Assembly: GCA_030427705.1 (NCBI GenBank) | Contig: JAUIBR010000031.1 | Span: 1-64,000 of the forward strand | Reading direction: 5' to 3' | Source: a bacterium | Lineage (GTDB): Bacteria > Myxococcota_A > Bradymonadia > Bradymonadales > Bradymonadaceae | DNA: 64,000 nucleotides | Shown: piece by piece, positions 51,126 through 60,214 of the stretch | Layout of the letters: each line of letters starts with the position of its first letter | How positions within the stretch are numbered: position 1 is the first letter of the stretch | Position numbers and translations under genes: made by a program | The notes under the pieces: generated by a model | Told to the model about the DNA's origin: nothing | The model's input: the letters and a program-made list of their open reading frames with translations, nothing else | Databases searched by the model: none

Positions 51126-51734
51126 TTAGATTCCCAGAAACGCGCCGACTTCGGCTTTGTGTTTGCGGGTGAGTGCGTGTCGAAGGTGAGCGCGTGCACG
51201 GTGGAGGCGAGTCTTCACGCCGCCTTCGGTGAGGTCGAGGGCGATGCTGAGCTCGGCGACGGAGAGTCCATCGAAGACCTTCATCTCGAACGGCTCTTTG
51301 TACTTGGGCTCAAGCTTCTCGATGGCTTCGCTTAGGAGCTCACGCAGCTGCTTTTGCAGAAGGTTGTCTGCGGGCGTCGTCGACTCAACCTGCGTGGCCG
51401 ATTCTGGCACCGCCTCGTAGTCGACCTCGCCGCGCCGCTTGAGGCGCCGAAGGTGCATGAGCGCTTCGTTCCGAACGACACGCTGCGACCATCCGCCGAA
51501 GCTGCCGTCAGCTTTGAAGGTCCCGGCCTTCTCAAACATCTTCATCAGTGCGGTTTGCACGACGTCCTGCGCGTCGTGTTCGTCGCGGACAATCCGCATG
51601 GCGATGCGGAAGAACAGGTCTGAGTGGCGATTGGAAATCTCGGTGAACGCGAGCTGCCCGGTAAAATCGTGGTGTGCGGTCAGGACGATGAGTTGCTCGT
51701 CGGTCAGCTCGCGAATGTTCTCGAGGGTAGTCAT
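51126..51734 (-). CDS. Second ECF-type sigma factor
   Basis: A sigma-70 family protein of 202 residues with the ECF pattern: DEHDAQDVVQTALMKMFEKAGTF and GSFGGWSQRVVRNEALMHLRR in region 2, and LEPKYKEPFEMKVFDGLSVAELSIALDL with VKTRLHRARAHLRHAL in region 4. An AGGAG site lies ahead of the ATG. The region 5' of it is AT-rich; TTTGTAACGG and TGGAAC near 51790-51765 on the minus strand look like ECF-type promoter elements and may serve autoregulation. It is not followed by its own anti-sigma gene; the one at 50259 may serve either sigma factor. Confidence 0.9.
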   Translation of the reverse strand: MTTLENIRELTDEQLIVLTAHHDFTGQLAFTEISNRHSDLFFRIAMRIVRDEHDAQDVVQTALMKMFEKAGTFKADGSFGGWSQRVVRNEALMHLRRLKRRGEVDYEAVPESATQVESTTPADNLLQKQLRELLSEAIEKLEPKYKEPFEMKVFDGLSVAELSIALDLTEGGVKTRLHRARAHLRHALTRKHKAEVGAFLGI

Positions 51735-52207
51735 TGGATGCTCCTTGCTGGTTTCAAAGGTGTAGTTCCAGAAAGGGGCAAAACCGTTACAAACTTTTTT
51801 GTTCTTTTTTCAGTGTTTTTGGTTAAGTTGTTGATTTGTAATGAAATAATTCTTGCATGCCCTTTAACGTGGTTTGGTTTCGTTGACCTGGATGCAACGT
51901 TTTTGGCGGGTCGAAACTAGCATTCAGCTTTCAGCGCCCAGCTTTCAGCTCTGCTGGGTGAATCGGAGCGAATGGGCAGTACCTCAAATCCGCAGACAGC
52001 ACAGACGGTTCACAGAAGCACACAGAAATCTATTTTCGCGACAGCATTCAACACCTCACAATTCTGTGGTTGTGACTTGGCTGATGCCCTCTTGAAAAAA
52101 AGTCTGTGCACGTCTGTGTTTCGTCTGCGCCGTCTGTGGACAACCCTCCGAATTGGCGTCAACCATAGTCATTACACGCGCGAAGGCGCCCACCCAAAGC
52201 TGAATAC
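51735..52207. other. Intergenic region of 473 bases with repeats
   Basis: No coding frame of any substance. From right to left: the imperfect inverted repeat of CACAGAC type described separately (51990-52139); a direct repeat CAGCTTTCAGC (51925-51935 and 51939-51949) within a CCCAGC..GCTGGG hairpin; then an AT-rich stretch (51780-51860) that holds the upstream region of the second sigma gene. I see no terminator with a clear T tract for the SWIM gene, whose stop is at 52208. Confidence 0.6.
51990..52139. repeat. Imperfect inverted repeat of CACAGAC-type motifs
   Basis: Left arm 51990-52036 and right arm 52095-52139 match as inverted repeats at most positions over about 45 bases, with 58 bases between. 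Each arm is itself made of CACAGAC/CGCAGAC motifs spaced by 8-11 bases and ends in a T/A-rich stretch. It has no coding potential and no transposase is near. It may be a remnant of a small mobile element or a transcription-ending structure. Confidence 0.65.
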
Positions 52208-54007
52208 TTACAAGAACAGCTGGCGTTGGATGGAGCGGCGTGCGCCACGCTCGTAGACGGCCGCGGTGTGCCAGGCTCTTGCGAGTGCACCGACGTCCTC
52301 GATACGTAGCTCGCCGGTGATTGACCGGCCTTTTGGCTGTGCGGCGGTTCCCAACGCCAATAGCAGCTGCGCACCGTTGGGAAGCATTCGTGCGGAAAGT
52401 TGAGAAGCCTCGCGCGTGACGTCGTCGATGACGCTGCTACGTAGGCTCATCCGGCCGCCGTAGGCGACGCGTTGAATGCGTTGGCGCATGCGCAAAAGAG
52501 GATCGGGAACGGCGGGTTCGGCCCACGGAATAGCGACCGTCGATGTTTCGGCGTGGCTGAAGAACTCGCGTTTCAGCGTATCCAATCCAGCATTGCATCG
52601 GCCGTTCCAATCTTCGGGCAGGGTGAGTGTTGGTGCTTCGTCGTCTTCGTGACCGTTCCACGGTCCGAAAGCCATTAGCGTGACAGTGCTTGGCTTGTCG
52701 AAACGTACGCGCCCAACAATCCGCAGGCCTAAGCCCGGCGCACGCGCCAAGAGCTTCATGTTCGCCTGATAACGCACGTTGTCGTTATTGTACTGTGCCA
52801 AGCAGCGAATCAACCGTGGCTCGCCGTCGACGTCCACGGCGACAACCAACGCGTCCTCATGTGCGCCCACGACGCGAGCGTTGAAGAACAGCAGGTCGGC
52901 ACCTGGTGAGCGTTCCAATGGAGGCGTGGATAGCGATTGCCAGCACCGATCTAGCTGCGCGCTCAGGCTCTCGTCCCAGAACGCCGCGCCGATTCCATCT
53001 TCCCAAGTTGCGCCGCCTGCGGTGACGGCCTTGACCTGTTTGCCAGCGCCCAATCGTCCGTCACCCGAACCAGTTGCAGACTGCAGGAAAAGACCGGTTC
53101 GAGTCAGTTCTTTTGGTGACGCCGAAACGTCTCCGATTCGAACACCACCTTTGTAGGCCCCTGGAATCCGGGACGATTCACCTGGAACAACATCCGAGAG
53201 CGTCCAGACTTCTCCGTCACGGTTCATGAAATAGGCGACGACCCCAGCGTATCCGGTCTTTGCAGAAATTGGTTCGCAGAACAGCCCAAAGATGCGCATG
53301 CCTCCGATATCTCGGTACTTGCGGCGAGCGGTACCGACCCAATTTTCAAGCTTGTCGACCTTGAGTTGTTCGGAATGTGTCACAATATGACATGTTTCGA
53401 AGATGTCGATTAGCTCGCGACAGAGCGATTCGAGTTCGAAGCCTTTGCTATTTTCACGCAACGCGCGGATCGACTCAGCTGCACGCAGTCCGGCGGCCGC
53501 AGCACGATGCAGGCCTTCAACACGGCATTGGTGAACAGCGCGCAGCAACTCCGCAACGACGGTCATCCGAGCGTGAGCGGCGCCATGATCCAACACAGAC
53601 GTTGCGGCGCGGAAGAGTTGCTCTGCTGCAGCCAGTTGCGCCTCGGTGATCTCAAGTGTATCGGCTTCTTCAACCGGCTCAACTTCGGCTTGAGGCTCTT
53701 CACCCGCATCTGTTGAAACTCCAATTTCGCCAAGGGATAGCGAGTTTGCGGATGCCAGAATGTGCAGGCATTTCGGGGCCAAGAGGCAGGTGCAAGCGAC
53801 TTGGTCCATCGACGAAAGAACCATGTCAGAAGGTGACAAAGTTACGGTTTCACCGCCGGTGTCGACCGTCCATGTGTCGCCGTCTTGCGACCATGTGTAG
53901 TCGTTTGCCAGCTCAGGCTTTTTCTCGAGCTTCTTTCGAAGTCGATTTGGCGCCTGTTCTGTCAGTTCCGCCAATAGTTGAGGCGTGATTGTTGGTTTAT
54001 CGGGCAT
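52208..54007 (-). CDS. SWIM zinc-finger protein of the MoxR/VWA block
   Basis: A 599-residue cytosolic protein. The SWIM motif (CxCx(n)CxH) is at C72, C74, C80 and H82, in a small N-terminal beta domain that starts DTWTVDTGGETVTL. An acidic linker (about 105-125) and a helical part follow; the last 350 residues have many short strands with no motif that I recognise. SWIM domains bind DNA or proteins. The gene overlaps the DUF5682-VWA gene by 11 bases and is the third of a tightly packed set beginning with the MoxR gene. Confidence 0.85.
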   Translation of the reverse strand: MPDKPTITPQLLAELTEQAPNRLRKKLEKKPELANDYTWSQDGDTWTVDTGGETVTLSPSDMVLSSMDQVACTCLLAPKCLHILASANSLSLGEIGVSTDAGEEPQAEVEPVEEADTLEITEAQLAAAEQLFRAATSVLDHGAAHARMTVVAELLRAVHQCRVEGLHRAAAAGLRAAESIRALRENSKGFELESLCRELIDIFETCHIVTHSEQLKVDKLENWVGTARRKYRDIGGMRIFGLFCEPISAKTGYAGVVAYFMNRDGEVWTLSDVVPGESSRIPGAYKGGVRIGDVSASPKELTRTGLFLQSATGSGDGRLGAGKQVKAVTAGGATWEDGIGAAFWDESLSAQLDRCWQSLSTPPLERSPGADLLFFNARVVGAHEDALVVAVDVDGEPRLIRCLAQYNNDNVRYQANMKLLARAPGLGLRIVGRVRFDKPSTVTLMAFGPWNGHEDDEAPTLTLPEDWNGRCNAGLDTLKREFFSHAETSTVAIPWAEPAVPDPLLRMRQRIQRVAYGGRMSLRSSVIDDVTREASQLSARMLPNGAQLLLALGTAAQPKGRSITGELRIEDVGALARAWHTAAVYERGARRSIQRQLFL

Positions 54008-57000
54008 TGATTTTCTCCCCGACCCAACGGGCCAATTCCAGCGGCGTTAGTGCCGCTACCGGCATACCTGCGGCAACGCACATCGACGCGATCGCTTTGT
54101 TGTAGCGCGGCGCTCCGCGGTCATCGAGTGCGGCGAGTCCTAAGACATGTGCGCCGCTTTCAGCGATGTCACGTACCTCTTTGACTAGACCTTCGGTCGA
54201 CCAACCTTCTTCGAAGTCGCTGACCAGGATCACGATCGAGCGCTGCGGAACCGGCATCTGATTTCGTGCGTACTTCAGTGCTTTCGCAATATGGGTACCC
54301 CCACCAACGTCCACTTCCAGCAGCAGTGCCAATGGATCGTCGACGAAGTCGGAGAGGTCGATGACCTCGGTATTGAAGGCGTAGAACTGTGTGGATACCG
54401 ACGGGATGCCGTGAAGGATAGCCGCCATCATCGCGCTATAGATGACGCTTGGTTCCATCGAGCCGGAGACGTCGACGACCAGCGAGACATGCCAATCGAC
54501 GGCACGTTTCGCCCGCGTCTTGAAGTAGATTTTCTCGGGCACGACCGTCACAACACCGTCAACTTCGCGCGCCTTATCCAGGTTTGCCGAGATGGTGCGT
54601 GGAAGGTCGATGGGACCGCCTTTCCGGAGTGTGGGACGAGGTGTCGTCAGGCCCGTGAGGGCAGGGCGCAACCGCTGGGCAAGCTCTCGCACCAGCTCAT
54701 CTACGACCCGTCGCACGAGTGAGCGCAGCTTTGATAGCTGCCCTTCGTTCAACCCGCCCTTGAGCGACAACACGGACTCCAGAAGCTCGATGCTCGGCGT
54801 GACGTTCTCGCCGTCCAACTCCAGCAATGCTGCGGCGAAACCTTGCTCGCCAGCCTGGGCCAAGACTTCATCACGGACCGATTGACCGAAGAGCGCTTCG
54901 AGTTCTTCGGCCCAATCGCGAGCGGTCGGGAAGCCGTCTTCTTTTCCTCCGCCTTGGCCGGTGAGTGACCCGGAACCTTCGCCGTCACCGCCACCGTAGA
55001 GTTGGTCTAGCGCTCGCGCGGCCGAAGCGCCCATGCCCGAGAGTTTATCGCGTTGGCGGCCCAGTATTAGGCGCCATCGTGTCAGCGCGTCCAGACTGCC
55101 ATTGGCAGCAATGATGCCACCTTCGTCTTCGGTAACTGCCGATTCGATTTTGGCATCGTCTGCCAGCGCGTCTGCACCTACGAGCCGCTCAACATCGGCT
55201 TTGCCTGCCATGTCGGCTTGAGTCCACATCGCCAACACTTCGGGATGTTCCGACAGCATGAATTTTTGGCCGTGACCGCGTGGGTCCATAGTCGATGGGA
55301 ACGCGTCAGCCATCGAGCCCAACAGCCGCTCGCGCGCTGATGCCGACAGCACGTCGAACCCTCGGCGCAGCGACGGCAGGCGCTTCAGGAACGTGCCATC
55401 ATCAAGGCCATTGATGCGATTGATAAGGTGGAGCAGGCAGTCGGGTTCGCTTTCTAACAGAGAGCCTGCAGCAACCAAGAACCCGTTCAGGCGTTTGGTC
55501 AGGATTCGTTGGGCGGGCACGTCGACGGCCGCGTCCATCCATGAGCTCAACCGCGTGGCGAGCTGCTCAGAAGACAGTCGCTCTGTGAGTACCTGGGCAG
55601 CGGTCGCAGCCCCCTGCATCAGTTCACTAGCTTCCTGCGCGAAGTGGTCAATAAGCCAATACAAACGCGAAGTTCCGAGTTCGTCTGAGGCTTCCTGGTG
55701 CCGGAACATCGACACCAATTCGATCAACGCTTGCGCATCACCGATGGCTTCTGAGCCTTCAACACCTTCGAGTGCGCGCACAGCAGCGGCAAGGAAATCT
55801 CGGCGTCCCAGACCTTCGGGCAGCTCAATAGCGTCAGGCCCGGACAAGCCAGGGATATGGCCCTTCTCGATCTCGTCGATCAGCGCCATCGCCGACAAAA
55901 CACCTACGAGGTCGCTTTGTTCCAAGAACGGTCCGGCTAGCTCCCGAATGTAGTTCTCAGCAAGGTCAGCAAGCCCGCATTCGGCCGACATTCGCGCGCC
56001 TTGCAGCATCGAAGCTGCAACGTATTCGTCCTCGGCACGCAGGCGGCTTTCCCAAACTTGAATGGCACCGCGGGTGGCCTGTTCAAGCGTTACACCCCAG
56101 ATGCTGGCGAGCTCGAGCATTGCATCGGTCGACGGTCGCCACTTCACATCCCATTGCTTTGTCAGCGTGGATGTCGAGCCAATCGCCTGACCTGCCACTG
56201 AGTCACCGTACGGCACCTGGCAGTGGCTGAGGCGTTGCAGCGTGACATGTCGAAGCCGGTCACGTTCAGACCGTAGCGGGTCGAGTCGTAAGGTCTTTGG
56301 CTCTTCACTTTGGCTGCTCGGGCCGGGCAAATTGAGCTCGGCGAGTGTCGCTTCGACTGATGGTGCAAGTCCCGAACGAGGCGTCTTCGCTGCAAGGCGA
56401 CCACGTCGACGGCCAATCATCACGCGGTCCATCGCCCGCGCCAGGATTCGACCACGACCCAGAATCTCGCCGCGCGCCATCGCGCTCTGGATGCTCTCCA
56501 AAACCTCTTGACGGCCGGGCGCAGCAAGACCACGGATATTCGCCAGATCACACGCCATGCGTGCTGCCGAATCTGCATCGGGAACACCGGCAACTTGGCC
56601 AAAGGCGCGCATCTGTCGGCAGATTTGAACCACGGTCGTGGAAATCACTTCCTCAACGGAGCGCTCGTGTTGCACGGCGTCGAATACATCTTGCTGCCAC
56701 TTCGGGTCGCGAATGCCTGCGGGGTATCCCGAGCGCGAATCCAACAACTCAAAGGAATACGGGATCAACGACGTGACCATCTCTTCGGGGTCGCCTTCGT
56801 GCGGCATCTCGCCCCACATCTGAGGCTGCTCTAGCAGCGCGGCAGCGTGAAACGACCCCACAACAACAGCGACCTTTTTGCCGCTCCATCCGCCGGCCTC
56901 TTCGATACGCGCGCGCATGTGCGTCTCACGGGCGAGGTCGACGACGTCGATGCCACCCTGAATGATGGCGTCATGACGCAAGGCCCAGCCCACATACAGG

Positions 57001-57542
57001 CCGGCGCGCCGAACGCCCTCGGCGTCGGTGCTGTCTGCGTGAACTTCGACCAGGCGGTCCCAGAGTGACTCGAAGTCCTCAGCGAAGAACGATCGCTGCA
57101 GTCTGTCAGTAATCGTCTGAACCGGCTCATACTCGCCGTACTCGCGGTTCAGATTGAGGCGGACACCGGACGGCAAGTCACAGGGATGAACCTCGACTTT
57201 GTTTGCCACCGCCCATCGCACGGCAGCCAATTCCGGGCTGAAATCTGCGAAGGGATAGAACGACAGACCGCCCGCGGATTCCTTGTGCACAGAGGCCAAG
57301 GCGACCGGCGCGTGCATGTCGGCGTGTCCCAACCACTCCAGCCAGTGGTCGAACTCCATGGGGAGTTCGATCAGCACCACATCTGGCTTGTACGCGTCCA
57401 GCATCGCCGCAACACGTGCGGACATGCTGGGCGAGTGGTGACGCACACCGATGATGTACGGCGTGGCGGAATCGACCAGAAGTTGCAGCGATTCCGCCGC
57501 ATCTTCCAGTTGTTCTAGGTAATCAGAGGGTGATGTTGCCAT
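53997..57542 (-). CDS. DUF5682-like protein fused to a C-terminal VWA domain
   Basis: An 1181-residue protein. The N-terminal 300 residues have IIGVRHHSPSMS (31-42), VVLIELP (55-61) and, at about 226-236, VVVGSFHAAAL. I recognise the first part as DUF5682-like; the spaced His and Glu resemble the metal-binding set of the TIKI/TraB/ChaN/EreA superfamily, which is inference. The middle is helical. The C-terminal VWA domain (about 1019-1181) has a complete MIDAS: D1024-x-S1026-x-S1028, T1083 and D1109. The start was set at the ATG at 57542, 20 bases inside the MoxR gene. VWA proteins work with MoxR ATPases in insertion and activation of metal or protein complexes. Confidence 0.85.
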   Translation of the reverse strand: MATSPSDYLEQLEDAAESLQLLVDSATPYIIGVRHHSPSMSARVAAMLDAYKPDVVLIELPMEFDHWLEWLGHADMHAPVALASVHKESAGGLSFYPFADFSPELAAVRWAVANKVEVHPCDLPSGVRLNLNREYGEYEPVQTITDRLQRSFFAEDFESLWDRLVEVHADSTDAEGVRRAGLYVGWALRHDAIIQGGIDVVDLARETHMRARIEEAGGWSGKKVAVVVGSFHAAALLEQPQMWGEMPHEGDPEEMVTSLIPYSFELLDSRSGYPAGIRDPKWQQDVFDAVQHERSVEEVISTTVVQICRQMRAFGQVAGVPDADSAARMACDLANIRGLAAPGRQEVLESIQSAMARGEILGRGRILARAMDRVMIGRRRGRLAAKTPRSGLAPSVEATLAELNLPGPSSQSEEPKTLRLDPLRSERDRLRHVTLQRLSHCQVPYGDSVAGQAIGSTSTLTKQWDVKWRPSTDAMLELASIWGVTLEQATRGAIQVWESRLRAEDEYVAASMLQGARMSAECGLADLAENYIRELAGPFLEQSDLVGVLSAMALIDEIEKGHIPGLSGPDAIELPEGLGRRDFLAAAVRALEGVEGSEAIGDAQALIELVSMFRHQEASDELGTSRLYWLIDHFAQEASELMQGAATAAQVLTERLSSEQLATRLSSWMDAAVDVPAQRILTKRLNGFLVAAGSLLESEPDCLLHLINRINGLDDGTFLKRLPSLRRGFDVLSASARERLLGSMADAFPSTMDPRGHGQKFMLSEHPEVLAMWTQADMAGKADVERLVGADALADDAKIESAVTEDEGGIIAANGSLDALTRWRLILGRQRDKLSGMGASAARALDQLYGGGDGEGSGSLTGQGGGKEDGFPTARDWAEELEALFGQSVRDEVLAQAGEQGFAAALLELDGENVTPSIELLESVLSLKGGLNEGQLSKLRSLVRRVVDELVRELAQRLRPALTGLTTPRPTLRKGGPIDLPRTISANLDKAREVDGVVTVVPEKIYFKTRAKRAVDWHVSLVVDVSGSMEPSVIYSAMMAAILHGIPSVSTQFYAFNTEVIDLSDFVDDPLALLLEVDVGGGTHIAKALKYARNQMPVPQRSIVILVSDFEEGWSTEGLVKEVRDIAESGAHVLGLAALDDRGAPRYNKAIASMCVAAGMPVAALTPLELARWVGEKINAR

Positions 57543-58677
57543 CGGTCTCAACCAAGACGTTACGCAGCTCGAGCAGCCGCTTCCACAGGCGATTTCCTTC
57601 TTCTGCTCGGCGTTTCACAGCGCCATCCCAATAGGCCAGTAGCTTGCCTCGGTCTGCCGCGTCGTCTTTCAGAACGACACCCAACAGGTAGCCGGGGATC
57701 AGCGATGCAGGGTCGCGGTCGCTTGGGAAGTATGCGGATTGCAGCGCCATCGAGCTTGCGACGGACACGGCTTCGGCGGTGCTCATGACGGTTGAGGGTT
57801 TCTCGACCGACCATCCTTCTACGCTGCGGCCATTTCGCAGGTCGCGGAATGCCGTAACGACAGCTTCCAACACCGCTTCGTCGAGTTTGAACTCTTGCTC
57901 GACTCGGTCTAGCGCGCTGGTTGCTTTGGCTTTCACCAGGTTCTTCTCGCGCTCCATGTCCGCGATTGGGTGGACAAGCTCAAAGTTGAAGCGCCTTTTC
58001 AGGGCTGCGGACATTTCGCTGACACCGCGGTCGCGAAGGTTCGCGGTCGAGATGATGTTGAAGCCAGGGCTTGCGTATTCGACGCGTGCGCCTTGCTCGT
58101 CTTCGAGTTCCGGGACAGCCAGACGTCGGTCAGACAGGATGCTGATGAGCGCATCCTGAACTTCGGGCAGGCAGCGCGTCACTTCCTCAACACGGACGAT
58201 CCGACCCTTGCGCAGGCCCGTCATAATTGGCGAAGGAACGAGTGCCTCCGGCGAGGGTCCTTTAGCCATCAGCATCGCGTAGTTCCAGCCGTAACGGAGT
58301 TGGTCTTCGGTGGTGCCTGCGCTGCCTTGAACCGTCAGCGAGCTTGTGCCGGAAATGGCTGCCGCCAAGAGTTCCGACAACATCGATTTTGCGGTGCCGG
58401 GTTCGCCGACCAAAAGCAAACCGCGTTCGCTCGCGAGCGTCACAACACATCGTTCAATGAGCGCACGATCGCCCACGAACTTCTCGCGAATTTCCATGCT
58501 GGCTTTGCCGGCCTTCAGCTTTTCGCCGCCGGAGCCGACGATAAACGTCACAACCGCGCGAGGCGTCAGCGCCCAGCCGGGAGGGCGCGCACCATCGTCC
58601 CACTTCGCTAGAAATTCGATCTCATCCGCATAGACCACCTCTGCCGGTGGAATCTGAATCGCTTCTTTCGATGCCAT
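57523..58677 (-). CDS. MoxR-type AAA+ ATPase
   Basis: A 384-residue AAA+ ATPase, first gene of the minus-strand block. Walker A is GEPGTAKS (91-98, K97). The Walker B strand is RIVRVEEV with Glu164 where Asp is usual, followed by a typical VQDALISILSDRR helix; sensor 1 is in IISTANLRD and an arginine-rich ALKRRFNFEL segment supplies the Arg finger. The C-terminal lid is helical. MoxR proteins act as chaperones with VWA partners, and the VWA gene overlaps this one by 20 bases. The gap upstream is only 67 bases and has no clear promoter. Confidence 0.93.
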   Translation of the reverse strand: MASKEAIQIPPAEVVYADEIEFLAKWDDGARPPGWALTPRAVVTFIVGSGGEKLKAGKASMEIREKFVGDRALIERCVVTLASERGLLLVGEPGTAKSMLSELLAAAISGTSSLTVQGSAGTTEDQLRYGWNYAMLMAKGPSPEALVPSPIMTGLRKGRIVRVEEVTRCLPEVQDALISILSDRRLAVPELEDEQGARVEYASPGFNIISTANLRDRGVSEMSAALKRRFNFELVHPIADMEREKNLVKAKATSALDRVEQEFKLDEAVLEAVVTAFRDLRNGRSVEGWSVEKPSTVMSTAEAVSVASSMALQSAYFPSDRDPASLIPGYLLGVVLKDDAADRGKLLAYWDGAVKRRAEEGNRLWKRLLELRNVLVETDGNITL

Positions 58678-58744
58678 CTTCTTGAACCTGTTTGGAGTTT
58701 GAGCGAACGGTATGATCTCGAACGCAGATCCGCCAAGCCAAATC

Positions 58745-59851
58745 TCAGGTCGTCAGGGCATAGAACATCGCGATGCCAAGGTAGTTGCCAAGGGCGTAGC
58801 CAACCAAGCCAGTCGTGACTCCGGACACAAACGCTTCTTGGTTGTTCAGGCGCCTCGCCACCGGGACGACAAGCGGAGGTCCCATGACGGTCGCGACGGA
58901 TGTGATGATCGTCGTGTCGACGTCAATCTTAAGCAGGCGACAAACCGTGAAGTGTAGGGCGATCGCGCTGACCAAAGACACGGCTGTGAACATAAGCACA
59001 AACGAACCCGTGGTGGCCAGCGCGCTCAGATCGGTGAGGCTCCCGATCGCGACGCAGAAGACCAAGATCAGGTAGTTTCCTACCTCATAGGAAGCTTTAA
59101 GTTCTCGAATTTTTGGGAGAAACGATGCGGCTACACCGCCGGTCGTGATCGTGAGGATCACCCACGGAGCGACGATCTTCCCTGCCACCAGCAGCGAGAC
59201 ACCCACACCGAAACCCAAGATCAACAACGCCAGCAACAGCGACAATACGCCTTGTTTGAACCTTTGCCCCGTCGTCAGATCGGACGTTTCGATGATCATC
59301 GGCGTTGGGTTTTCCGGCGGCGGAAACACCTTACCCAGCAGCGGCCGAGCAAACGTCAGGAGCATCAGTAGGTAGATCCCGCCGACCACCACGTCCGCAA
59401 TATTTGTGGTCGCCAGCGTCTCCTTGCCCACTCCCAACGCAGCCCCAACGGCCAATAGATTTGGTGAACCACCGATCCATGTTCCAGTCAGCATGCCGGT
59501 GATGCTGGCCAGCTCGGCATGCTGGCCTTCAAACGTCATGAACATGCTTGGCAGCACAATCAGGGAGGCCAACACGGCGATCACGAACGCCACGATGGTG
59601 TTCCGCGAGCCCTTGGCCCATTTCAGGATATCGGTCTCAAACAACAGCAGCGGAATCGCCAACGGCACGACGGCGCTGGCCACTTCGTTGGCGACGTGAT
59701 CGTTGAATGCGATGGGTACATTCGCCATCACGAACCCGACGGCGTAGCAGACTAGGACCGGATCCAACCAGCTGGCGCCGGTCTTCTTTTCAAGAAGGAT
59801 TGCCGCGATCGGCGTCCCGAAGAACAGCAAAATCGCGAGCGCAACAAGCAT
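58745..59851 (-). CDS. DUF819-family membrane protein
   Basis: A polytopic protein of 368 residues with about ten hydrophobic helices. The family is recognised by IPLLLFETDILKW, GMLTGTWIGGSPNLLAVGAAL and the SVATVMGPPLVVPVARRL segment near the C-terminus. DUF819 proteins look like transporters of the glutamate-permease-like fold, with unknown substrate. It follows the rhodanese gene after one base, so one transcript is likely. Confidence 0.85.
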   Translation of the reverse strand: MLVALAILLFFGTPIAAILLEKKTGASWLDPVLVCYAVGFVMANVPIAFNDHVANEVASAVVPLAIPLLLFETDILKWAKGSRNTIVAFVIAVLASLIVLPSMFMTFEGQHAELASITGMLTGTWIGGSPNLLAVGAALGVGKETLATTNIADVVVGGIYLLMLLTFARPLLGKVFPPPENPTPMIIETSDLTTGQRFKQGVLSLLLALLILGFGVGVSLLVAGKIVAPWVILTITTGGVAASFLPKIRELKASYEVGNYLILVFCVAIGSLTDLSALATTGSFVLMFTAVSLVSAIALHFTVCRLLKIDVDTTIITSVATVMGPPLVVPVARRLNNQEAFVSGVTTGLVGYALGNYLGIAMFYALTT

Positions 59852-59852
59852 C

Positions 59853-60209
59853 CTACCAGGCGCTCATGGGGCCGAGGTTGTGCGCGGTGTAGCCGTTCTT
59901 ATTCAACACGCCTGCCGCACGCGAACTGCGGGCACCACTTCGGCAATACACAACGACTTCGGCACCCTTAGGGACCTCGCCAAGTCGACCTTCAAGTTCC
60001 TGAACTGGGATGTTGATTGCACCTTTGATATGGCCGCTCTTGAATTCGGCTGGTGAACGCACATCCAATAACGTCGCGCCGTCCGCGACCTTCGCGTGCG
60101 CCTCTTCGCTCTTGATTCCACCACCCATGAATTGGCTCGCCAGGATCGCAAGAACCACGATGACGGCAATGATGAAGCCGGGATGGCTAACTATGTCATT
60201 TAATTGCAT
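59853..60209 (-). CDS. Membrane-anchored rhodanese-like protein
   Basis: A 118-residue protein with one N-terminal membrane helix (about 10-28) and a single rhodanese domain. The active-site loop is CRSGARS with C89, and the domain has the standard LLDVRSPAEFKSGHIKGAINIP. Such proteins transfer sulfane sulfur or act as redox proteins; the catalytic side probably faces the cytosol or periplasm depending on topology. The start was set at 60209 (ATG, weak AAGAAG site); the open frame before it lies in the upstream gene. Confidence 0.9.
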   Translation of the reverse strand: MQLNDIVSHPGFIIAVIVVLAILASQFMGGGIKSEEAHAKVADGATLLDVRSPAEFKSGHIKGAINIPVQELEGRLGEVPKGAEVVVYCRSGARSSRAAGVLNKNGYTAHNLGPMSAW

Positions 60210-60214
60210 ACTTC

